A DNA stretch of 40,144 nucleotides from contig NZUK01000024.1 of the NCBI GenBank assembly GCA_002701365.1, positions 1 to 40,144 on the forward strand, in the 5' to 3' direction. The notes beneath the pieces were generated by a model that worked only from the letters and a program-made list of their open reading frames with translations, was not told where the DNA came from and did no database searches. A program made the translations under genes and the position numbers. Below, piece by piece: positions 9,150 through 18,500 of this stretch. The stretch comes from Flavobacteriales bacterium. GTDB taxonomy: Bacteria > Bacteroidota > Bacteroidia > Flavobacteriales > TMED113. Numbering within the stretch: position 1 is the stretch's first letter; every line of letters begins with the position of its first letter.

Positions 9150-9926
9150 ATGAAACAAGTAATTTTTGTATATATTCTTTTTTTTACAACTTTTATGTTT
9201 GCCCAAAATGAGAGACAGATTGCAAGAGATGCAAATAATTCATATAATAAAGGTTTATTTGTAGACTCTGAAGTTGACTATCGAAAATCTATTTTAAAAA
9301 ATCAAGAGTTTGAAGAAGCAAAGTTTAATTTGTCAGATGCGTTATTTAAACAAGATCGTTATGATGAATCTATTAGTTTACTAAAAGAGGTGATCTCTGA
9401 AACCAAAGACAAGAATATAAAATCAGATGCCTATTATAATATGGGTAATAATTTTCTAAAAAAACAAGAATTAGAAGAAGCTGTAGAGGCCTATAAAAAT
9501 TGTTTACGTATTAATCCCGACGATGAGCAAGCTAGATATAATTTGTCAAAAACACTTTCTATTATGCAAAAACAGAATCAAGAGAATAGTGACGAGCAAG
9601 ATCAAGAGAATAGTGACGAGCAAGATCAAAATAAGAATGGTGGTCAAACTGATGGAGAAGAGGACTTAGAGAATGATAAAAAAAAATCAGATCAAACAGA
9701 TTCTCAGGATGATTCTGAGGGGCAAAAAGAATCAAGTCAAAAACAGCAGGATTCTGATAAAAATGAACAGGAGAATAAGAATGATCAACGTCAAAATGTT
9801 GATTTGTCAAAAGATGATATTGAAAGAATTTTAGATGCTCTAGAGAGAGATGAACAACGTGTTCAAGAAGAAATGCAAAAACGAAAAATGCAAACTAAAT
9901 CAAAACAACTTGAAAAAGATTGGTGA
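9150..9926 (+). CDS. batC: BatC, secreted tetratricopeptide protein with acidic tail
   Basis: A 258-residue protein with a signal peptide (VIFVYILFFTTFMFAQ), TPR units over roughly 25-135 (YNKGLFVDSEVDYRKSIL, AYYNMGNNFLKKQELEEAV, AYKNCLRINPDDEQARYNL) and a long Glu/Asp/Gln/Lys/Ser-rich low-complexity segment (about 140-220). It ends in a charged helix (DIERILDALERDEQRVQEEM). TPR followed by an EQKD-rich linker and the DxxRILDAL..DE end is the usual BatC architecture in Bacteroidota. Within the linker two perfect 24-base tandem copies encode ENSDEQDQ twice. It sits between batB and batD with 2-3 base gaps. Predicted periplasmic, binding partner proteins through the TPRs. Confidence 0.92.
   Translation: MKQVIFVYILFFTTFMFAQNERQIARDANNSYNKGLFVDSEVDYRKSILKNQEFEEAKFNLSDALFKQDRYDESISLLKEVISETKDKNIKSDAYYNMGNNFLKKQELEEAVEAYKNCLRINPDDEQARYNLSKTLSIMQKQNQENSDEQDQENSDEQDQNKNGGQTDGEEDLENDKKKSDQTDSQDDSEGQKESSQKQQDSDKNEQENKNDQRQNVDLSKDDIERILDALERDEQRVQEEMQKRKMQTKSKQLEKDW
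9577..9624 (+). repeat. Perfect 24-bp tandem duplication inside batC
   Basis: Bases 9577-9600 and 9601-9624 are identical copies of a 24-base unit, encoding ENSDEQDQ twice in the acidic linker of BatC. A partial third start (ATCAA) follows. Because the unit is a multiple of three, copy-number slippage would keep the frame and simply change linker length. Confidence 0.95.
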
Positions 9927-9928
9927 TT

Positions 9929-11662
9929 ATGCGCTTAGGTTTACTATACATATATATATTTTTTAGTATTACATTGTTTTCTCAGGAATTTGAAGTAGTT
10001 GTTAGTGATAATAAGGTTAGCCTTAGTGAAAGTTTTGAGATTTCATTTGTGCTAAAAAATAGTGGCAAAAATTTCACACCCCCACCATTTACTGAATTTA
10101 AAATCATTAGAGGTCCAAGTAAGTCTAGTAGTACATCCATTGTTAATGGTGAAATGTCTCAAAAAATATCATACACATATATTTTAAAACCTAAAAAAGT
10201 TGGTGTTTTTACCATTTTACCTGCTTCTATAAAATCCAAGGGTAAAACTATTGGTACAAGACCTGTAACGATACAAGTTCAAAAAAACAGTACAGACAAA
10301 AAGCAAAACACGCCCTACAATATTGTTTCTCGTAAAGTTCATCTGAATGTTACAGCCAATAAAACAACATGTTATGTTGGTGAGCCAATTGTACTTACAT
10401 ATACATTATACTTTAATTTAAATATCGGCAGCGTTTCTCAAAACCCTATTCAATATGGCGATTTTTGGGTAAATAATATTGAGGTGGATAGCTCAACAAA
10501 AAAACAACAATTCAAGGGAGAAAATTACAATTCTGCAGTCATTAAGCAAGTTGTATTAATTCCTAGAAAATCAGGTGAACAGATTATTACTCCATTAAGT
10601 TTAGATTTAATTGCTAGTATACCTACAAATAGAAGAGATTTTTTTAATATGTCGATTAATCAACAAGTGGATTATACTGCTCAGTCAAAAAAAATGTCTA
10701 TTAATGTCTTGGATTTGCCAGAATTAGGTCGCCCAGATAATTTTTCTGGAGCAATAGGAGATTTTAGTATTGAGGTAGATCTGGACAAAGATTCAATTGG
10801 TGTAAATGAATCATCTACATTCACAGTGAAAGTGTCTGGTTCAGGAAATTTAACTATTGTTAACAGTCCAGAAGTACAGTTTGATTCGGAAATAGAAGTT
10901 TTTGAGCCTAATAATTTAGATAATATTAATATCAACTATAGGGGGGTTAGGGGTTATAAAAAAGATGAGTATTTAATTGTCCCAAGGTATAAGGGAGTGT
11001 ATAATTTAAATCCTATAAGTTTTAACTTTTTTAATCCAAAAATAAAAAAATATATTACTTTAAATTCAGACGCCAAGCGCATTACTGTTGGCGGAGATCA
11101 GGTGGGTGAAAAATCATATACTCTCGAAAATGTAAGTAAAGAAAAAATAGATTTAATTAATGAAGATATTAAGTTTATTAAATTCTCTAATACCTCTTTT
11201 TTGACTCAAAAAAAATTTCTTGCATCTATTGTGTTTTATGTATTGATTTTTGTTGGTTTTTTAATAATCTTTTTGGCATTCTTGCTGAAAAAAAGTCATC
11301 TAGATTTTTATCTTTTATTTACTAAAAATTATTCAAAGAAATCCCTTGATCAACTAGATAAATTAAATTTACTATTATTGAGCAAGCAGTATGAGAAATT
11401 ACAGTCCGAGCTTTTAAGTATTTTACTTATTTATGTTTCATCTAAATTTTCAATTGTAAAGGCTGAGTTAAGCCTTGAGAAAATAAATAATATCTTGATT
11501 AAGAAAAACTTGTCTAATGAGATAATTTCTGATTTTATAGCTCAAGTTCAATACTTAGAAAAATGCAAATACTCTCCACATCAGGACGACCAAACCAACA
11601 AAGAGTTAATTGTTAAAGCAAGAGATATAATTAATAAAATAGAACATGCTAATGATAAATAA
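9929..11662 (+). CDS. batD: BatD, oxygen-tolerance/aerotolerance membrane protein
   Basis: A protein of 577 residues from ATG 9929, two bases after the batC stop; an in-frame TTG at 9920 overlaps batC and is less likely. A signal peptide (LGLLYIYIFFSITLFSQ) is followed by EFEVVVSDNKVSLSESFEI, FKIIRGPSKSSSTSIVNG and ISYTYILKPKKVGVFTILPA, the classic BatD opening. Several Ig-like beta domains continue to about residue 425, then one transmembrane helix (about 426-450) and a cytoplasmic helical tail of roughly 125 residues. It belongs to the oxygen-tolerance (BatD) family. The end overlaps batE by 17 bases. Function is inferred from family: a periplasm-facing part of the Bat complex, whose loss reduced aerotolerance in Bacteroides. 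Confidence 0.93.
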   Translation: MRLGLLYIYIFFSITLFSQEFEVVVSDNKVSLSESFEISFVLKNSGKNFTPPPFTEFKIIRGPSKSSSTSIVNGEMSQKISYTYILKPKKVGVFTILPASIKSKGKTIGTRPVTIQVQKNSTDKKQNTPYNIVSRKVHLNVTANKTTCYVGEPIVLTYTLYFNLNIGSVSQNPIQYGDFWVNNIEVDSSTKKQQFKGENYNSAVIKQVVLIPRKSGEQIITPLSLDLIASIPTNRRDFFNMSINQQVDYTAQSKKMSINVLDLPELGRPDNFSGAIGDFSIEVDLDKDSIGVNESSTFTVKVSGSGNLTIVNSPEVQFDSEIEVFEPNNLDNININYRGVRGYKKDEYLIVPRYKGVYNLNPISFNFFNPKIKKYITLNSDAKRITVGGDQVGEKSYTLENVSKEKIDLINEDIKFIKFSNTSFLTQKKFLASIVFYVLIFVGFLIIFLAFLLKKSHLDFYLLFTKNYSKKSLDQLDKLNLLLLSKQYEKLQSELLSILLIYVSSKFSIVKAELSLEKINNILIKKNLSNEIISDFIAQVQYLEKCKYSPHQDDQTNKELIVKARDIINKIEHANDK

Positions 11663-12407
11663 AATACTTCCATTATTAATTTTTTCTTGTTCGTGTCTTT
11701 TTGGTTTGAATTCATCTGATTCATTATTTCATAGGTCCAATGATTTTTATCAAAATGGTCAATTTGAAAAAGCGTTAGATAGCTATCTCAATATACCACA
11801 AGAAGATCTTAGTTGTGCAGTTTATTATAATATTGGAAACTGTTACTTTAAGCTTAAAAGACTTGGTTATTCCCGCCTGTATTATGAAAAGGCGAAGTTG
11901 TGTGACCCATCAGATAAGGATGTGTCTCATAATCTTGAAATTTTAAAAACCAAATTAATTGATGAGATAAATCCTGTCCCGGATTTTTTTTTAATTCGTT
12001 TTCTTAATAGTATTAATTCTACATTTAATGATACTCAATGGGCATATTTGTTTATAGCATTGTTTTATTTTAATATAATCTTATTTGTAGTTTTTTTATT
12101 TTCTCAATCTGTGGATGCTAAAATTAATTTTTTAAGAACTTTATTTTTTTCTATTCCTGTTTTACTTGTTGTTTGTTTTTTAATGCTTTACAGTAATCAA
12201 CTTAATAAGTTTGAGTCAGCCGTTTTAATTAACTCGAATACATATGTTAAAACAGCTCCTTCAATCTCGGCTTCTGATTATTTTATCATACATGAGGGAC
12301 TAAAGTTTCAAATTATTGATCAGGTTGATGGCTGGTCAAGAATTAAATTAAAAGATGGTAAAGATGGCTGGGTTGAGAATACGTCTTTTTTAAAAATATC
12401 ACTATAA
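11646..12407 (+). CDS. batE: BatE, TPR plus SH3-like membrane protein
   Basis: A 253-residue protein with an N-terminal signal (ILPLLIFSCSCLFGL), TPR units (SDSLFHRSNDFYQNGQFEKA; AVYYNIGNCYFKLKRLGYS), two central transmembrane helices (about 132-154 and 167-186) and a C-terminal bacterial SH3-like domain (YVKTAPSISA..., GWSRIKLKDGKDGWVENTSF). TPR plus two helices plus SH3b is the standard BatE plan. The start could be ATG 11646 or ATG 11652; both lie inside the end of batD, and I keep the first. It is the last gene of the bat cluster; the 162-base gap that follows carries a separate promoter for the adhesin genes. Confidence 0.9.
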   Translation: MLMINKILPLLIFSCSCLFGLNSSDSLFHRSNDFYQNGQFEKALDSYLNIPQEDLSCAVYYNIGNCYFKLKRLGYSRLYYEKAKLCDPSDKDVSHNLEILKTKLIDEINPVPDFFLIRFLNSINSTFNDTQWAYLFIALFYFNIILFVVFLFSQSVDAKINFLRTLFFSIPVLLVVCFLMLYSNQLNKFESAVLINSNTYVKTAPSISASDYFIIHEGLKFQIIDQVDGWSRIKLKDGKDGWVENTSFLKISL

Positions 12408-12468
12408 TTTTATAAATATTCATTTTTTTCTCTTTTAAATGACTTGCTTTACTGGTGTGTTGAAGACA

Positions 12469-12484
12469 TGGCATAATAATTGCT
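12469..12484 (+). promoter_or_regulatory. Near-consensus sigma-54 (RpoN) promoter of the giant-adhesin operon
   Basis: The string TGGCAT-AATAA-TTGCT matches the sigma-54 consensus TGGCAC-N5-TTGCW at all but one informative position, with the obligatory GG (12470-12471) and GC (12482-12483) separated by exactly ten bases. It lies in the 162-base gap between batE and the 4022-codon gene. Transcription would be expected to begin near 12495, leaving a leader of about 75 bases. Sigma-54 promoters need an AAA+ enhancer-binding activator; I see no clear upstream activator dyad in the remaining 60 bases, so its site may lie within batE. No good TTTG/TAnnTTTG housekeeping promoter is visible in the gap. 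Confidence 0.7.
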
Positions 12485-12517
12485 TATTTACTTTTAATAC
12501 TTATTGATAATTAGTAC

Positions 12518-12540
12518 ATTGTAAGATTATATTATACAAT
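12518..12540. promoter_or_regulatory. Interrupted inverted repeat in the adhesin leader
   Basis: ATTGTA (12518-12523) and TACAAT (12535-12540) form a perfect six-base dyad with an 11-base spacer, between the predicted sigma-54 transcription start and the TTG start codon, ending 29 bases before it. It could be an operator or an mRNA hairpin affecting translation. In DNA this AT-rich, a chance six-base dyad is quite possible. Confidence 0.3.
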
Positions 12541-12569
12541 CAAGAAACTATAATTTAAAACATCATATT

Positions 12570-15500
12570 TTGGTTCTATATAAAAAATCATTTTTAGCAT
12601 TTTTAACCTTATTGGTTTTTACTTGTTTTTTATCTACAAAAGTACAAGCTCAATGTGTAAATGGACTTGTTGATCCAACAGATATTATTTTCCCTTTTGA
12701 ATTTACTCAACAAAGTGCAATTTATAATACTGATTTTAATGGATTCACTTTTACAAGTTATTTGGAAACAAATTTAGATTATTGTGGTGCTGCTCCTGGA
12801 ATGGGTCCCTTAGTGGATACATGTTTTCAGGCTGCTTTAGTTAATCCTACTACTCTTGATGATCCTTATAATTATAGTGATTTTGGTTTTTCAGCAGCAA
12901 CTTTTTTATTATTTACTGAGGAAGCTTATTTTTCTTCCTGTGGATTTAATAATCCTCCTGTATATCTAGATGCTGATGGTGACGGCTTTTTTCTAGATGC
13001 AGTTGATATTCCTTGTGGTCAAAGCAATCCTTATAATTTAGAAACCTTTACTTGTGAAGAAGCAGATTCAACTGTCTATAAAGTTTTTATGCGTTTTTTT
13101 TGTGCTGATGACCCTAGTTTTCCAGGTAGTGAAACTCAAATAATTTGTCAGGAAGAAATTGTAGATTTTACAGTTTTTTGGAGTTGTCCCCTAGAAGCAG
13201 AGATCGATGAAGTAAGTCCTGTGTTATGTAATGGAGATTCTACTGGAACAATTTCCGTTAATGTTATTGAAGATACAGGAACGCCACCATTTACTTATTT
13301 GTGGTATGTTGATAATCCATCTGGTGTAATTGACATTGATTCTGATGGATTTAATGAAGTTTTATACACTATCCAAGGCCCCACATCTGATCCCAATGTA
13401 TTAACAGATGCTCCTGCAGGAATTTATACATTAGTTATGTCTGACCTTAATGGTTGTGAGTACATTGTTCCTGATATCAATATTGAAATAATAGAGCCAC
13501 CTTTATTAGAAATTATTGATCTTGAAACAACCGATGTTTCATGTAATGGTTTTAACGATGGCTCTGTCTCATTTAATATCATTGGAGGAACTCCAGAGTA
13601 TGAAATACTTGGAGATACTGTTAATCTTTCTGCTGGAACATATCTAGTATCTGTGATTGATGCTAACAATTGTGAGGCTGAAATAGAATTTACTATTGAA
13701 GAACCTCAGGTTCTAGAGGTTACTGATATTATAGTGACAGATGCATCCTGTAATGGATTTTCTGATGGTTCAGTAGAATTAATTATCGCAGGTGGAACAG
13801 AACTCTATGAAATTATTGGCCAAACAGATAATTTATCTGCAGGTTTTTACTCTGTTAGTGTTTTAGATGCCAATGGTTGTTCAGTTGATGTGGAGTTTAC
13901 GATAGATGAGTCAGATCCAATTGAATTGTTAATTGAAACCACCGATGTTTCTTGCAATGGATTTTCTGATGGTTCAGTAGAAATCATTATATCAGGGGGA
14001 ACATCTCCTTACACTGTGTTAGGTGCAACAGATAATTTATTAGCTGGCACTTATACAATCCCAATTATTGATGCATTAAATTGTACTATAAATGCAATTT
14101 TTACTATAGAAGAACCTGAAATATTAGAAGTGAGTGAGGTTTTAATAACTGATGTTTCTTGTAATGGGTTTTCTGATGGTTCAGTAGAATTGGTGATATC
14201 AGGTGGTACCGAGCCATACACAGTAATAGGAGATACTACTGATTTATCCGCAGGAATTTATTCGGTTACTATACTTGATTTTAATAACTGTGAAACAGAA
14301 CTGGAATTTGTCATTGAAGAACCAGATGTCTTAGAGATTATTGACAGTGTAGTAACTGATGCTTCGTGTAATGGGTTTTCTGATGGTTCTGTAGAATTGG
14401 TGATATCAGGTGGTACCGAGCCATATACAACAAGTCAAGATACTGACAGTTTGTCGGCGGGTATTTATTTGATTGTTGTAACAGATGATAATGGCTGTCA
14501 AGATGAGATAGAATTTGTTATTGAGGAGCCTGAATCAATTGAAGTTTTAGTAGAAACATTTGCAGTTTCATGCAACGGAGATTCAGATGGTTCAGTAGAA
14601 TTAATTATTTCTGGTGGAAATGGTCCTTATATTATTGTTGGTGACACTGTGAATCTAAGTCCAGGATTAAATGAGGTTTTGATCATAGATTCATTAGATT
14701 GTGAAACAAGTGTTGACTTTTTTATTAACGAACCTGAATTGTTACAAGTTGTTACTGAGACAGATTCTGTCTCTTGTAATGGTTTATCAGATGGTTCAGT
14801 AGAATTCATTATATCAGGTGGAACGGAACCCTATGAAATTTTTGGTCAAATAGATAGCTTGTCCGCAGGCTCTTTCTCTGTTCTTGTAGTCGATGATAAT
14901 GATTGCCAATTAAACGTTGAATTCGATATCAATGAACCTGACATATTAGAAGTGAGTGAAGTTTTAATAGCCGATGTTTCTTGTAATGGGTTTTCTGATG
15001 GTTCAGTAGAATTAGTGATATCAGGTGGCACAGGGCCATATACCACACTTGGAGCAATAGATAGTTTGTCTTCAGGGTCATATTCTGTTACTGTTCTTGA
15101 TTCTAATGGTTGTGAAACAAGTGAAGATTTTTTTATTAATGAGCCAGAGCCATTAGAGTTAACAATTGAAACAACACCCGTATCTTGTAATGGCGGTTCT
15201 GATGGATCAGCAGATTTAGATATTATTGGTGGAACCCCTCCTTATGTTATATCTGGAGAATTAGATAGTTTGTCAGCAGGAAACTATACAATAACTATAA
15301 CTGATTCATTAAATTGTTTTTTAAATACTCTATTCACAATTGAAGAGCCCGATTCTATTCAGGCAATAGTTAATATCACACCATCAAGTTGTTGGAATGA
15401 ACCAGATGGATCAGTGTCATTTGACATTACTGGTGGAACACCGCCGTATACTATAATTGGCGATACCACAGGTTTTTATCCAACAGAATTTTCTGGTGAA

Positions 15501-18500
15501 TCATATTTTGTAACAATTATTGATTCATTATTGTGTGAAAAAGAAGTAGAATTTGAAATGATTGGTCCTGATGAGATTTCAGTGATCTTAACTTCTGTAT
15601 TTGTAACGGATTGCCCTAATTTATTAATAGACGAAGATGGTAATCCGGGAAATATAATTATTGTTGATGATCTCACTGCTTATGGTGGAACCCCTCCATA
15701 TAATTACACATGGTCTTTTGAAGAAGAAATACTTGCTGATGGTCCAGATGAAACATCATTGTATGTTTATGAAGATGGTATATATACTTTAACTATTACT
15801 GATAGTACAAATTGTCAATTAGTTGTTGACTATGAATGGGAGGTGGGGTTTATAGAACTAGAAACAGAGTTAATTACAATTCCTTGTTTTGATGATTGTA
15901 ATGGATCTATTGTTATTCCTCATCCTTACGATGCTCCTCTTGATTGGGTCATGTTTTTTGCTTCTAATGATATAGATGGAGATGCAATATATGATGAGGA
16001 TTGGAATTGTATTGCGAATTGTAACATAGATCAAAATAATTTTAATTATGAGTCATTACTGGCTATGGATTCAGATATAGATGAAGATGGTGTATTAAAT
16101 GGAAATGATTCTGATATTGATGGAGATGGAGTTTATAATGCAAGTGGTGATTGTATTTCTAATTGTAATAATGAATTTACATCTAGTATTTATGATACTG
16201 ATCTAAGTCCCACTGCAGCTTCTTTAAGTAACTATACACAATTAGTTCCTATTTCTATTGACTCAGTATATTGTAATCTAGATCCTTTTCAAGATGATCT
16301 TTATAATTGGGAAGATGACGACATGGATGGAGATGGACTTTTAAATACAGATCCATTTGAATTTGATATTGATGGAGATGGAGTTTATGATGAAGATGGC
16401 AATTGTATTGATAACTGCAATGATTATGCTGTGTATGACGAAAATGGTAATTGTATTAATTTTTGTGAGCACAATGATCCAACACCATATGGAGAAACAT
16501 GTCTTATTTATGAAGTGAATAATTTGTGTCCAGGAGAATATTATGCAGTTATGTCTGCACCTAGTTTTATTTTTGAATTAGATTCTATTGGTCAGCTATC
16601 TGGTGATGTATCAACTGATATTGATTTTATTCAGTTTGAACTTGATGTTTTATGTGAATCTAATTTTGAATTCATCACGATTCCTTCATATGAAGAAATT
16701 TTACTTGAAGCTATTATTTCTACATCTACAACAGGAGATGCAATTGCATGTTTCGGAGATAGTACAGGGTCAATTGATATTGAAGTAACTGGCGGTGTAC
16801 CAGATTATTCATACTCATGGAATGGTCCTAATGGCTTTACGTCTCAAACAGATGATATTTCTAATCTAATTGCGGGTACTTATAATTTAGTTGTTACTGA
16901 TTCTGTAGATTGCTTCATAGATACAACATTTGTATTAACAGAGCCACCTCAAATTATTTTAAACACAGAGAGTGAAGATTTACTCTGCTATGGGGATTCA
17001 AGTGCATTTATAAATCTTTTTGTTGAGGGAGGATCACCGGGATATAATTTTTTATGGTCAGGAGTGATTTATGATGGCACAACTTTCACATCTAATGATC
17101 AGAGTATTAATAGTTTATTCGCTGGTGATTATACTGTATTAGTAACAGATACTAATGATTGTGTGGAATCAATTAGTGTTCAGATAACACAACCAGATTC
17201 ATTGAGCATAAACCCTGTTTTATCTGAGTATTTGTGTGGATATAATATTTCTTGTTTTGGTGATACAACTGGTTCTATTGAATTAGATGTTTCTGGAGGA
17301 ACTCCTTCTTATTCATTTGATTGGTATGTTGATTTAAATGGTGATGGTCTTTTTGATGATTTAAATGGTGATGAAAATATAGATGCATTAGATGTTTTCT
17401 CTCAAAATCAAAATCTTTTCGGTTTAGAAGCAGGTATTTATTCAGTATTTATTGAGGATGATAATAATTGTATTGATAGCTTAATTAATATCGAATTAAC
17501 TCAGCCTGATAGTTTAATTGTTTTGCCAACAATTTCGTCTACGCCTGCATGTTTTGCTGATTCTACAGGATCTATTGACATAGAGATTCTTGGTGGCTGT
17601 ACACTTGATGGCACTTATGATATTTCGTGGTCAGGAATAGAGTATAATGGCAATTCTTTTTCATCTTCTGATCAAAACATATCTAGCTTATTAGCTGGGG
17701 TATATAGTGTTGAAGTTTGTGATGATAATGGTTGCTGTACGCAATTAGATTCTCTAGAAGTTGTTCAGTACCCAGAAATTGAAATTTCATTGATTGACAG
17801 TACCTCATTTATTAATTTATTTTGTTTTGGTGATAGCACTGGAATAATTGATGTCGATGTAATTGGAGGTTCAGGTGGTTACACTTATTTATGGAACACA
17901 TTAGATACCACACCTTCTATTGATAGTTTAATTGCAGGCACTTACACACTTGATGTTGTTGACTCTATAGGGTGTGTTGGTTTTTTTGAAATTACAATTA
18001 ATGAACCAGATGCAATAGAGATAGTCTTAGATGACTTAACTCCTAATGGATGTGATACAATTCCAAGTGGTAGTATTGAGATAAGTGTATTTGGTGGTAC
18101 AAATCCATATAACTTTTCATGGATAGGTCCTAACGAATATGAATCAAATCAAGAAGATGTTTTTAGTTTAGAGCAAGGGATTTATGAATTAACAATAACA
18201 GACTCATTGGGTTGTGTTTTAGATACTGTTTTTGATATTATTCAACTTGATGCTCCAATTATCACTATTATAGATGTTGTTAATATTGATTGTTTTAATG
18301 AATGCACTGGTTCGATTGAAATAGATGTTGAAGGTGTTCCTGAATTTAGCTTTGATTGGTTAGGACCAAATGGTTTTGTATCTAATTTAGAAGATATTAC
18401 TGATTTATGTGCAGGTGAATACATATTAACCGTAACAGATTCAACAAATTGTATTGCTGTTGATACTATTACTTTAATTGAGAACCCTGAGTTAATTATT

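Noticed and set aside
9920-9928. TTG start for batD
   Set aside because: It lies inside batC; ATG 9929 two bases after the batC stop gives a normal signal peptide.
13525-15590. Regular DNA repeats that could be taken for a CRISPR array
   Set aside because: Unit length is about 207 bases, copies are coding and in phase, and there are no unique spacers between short identical repeats.
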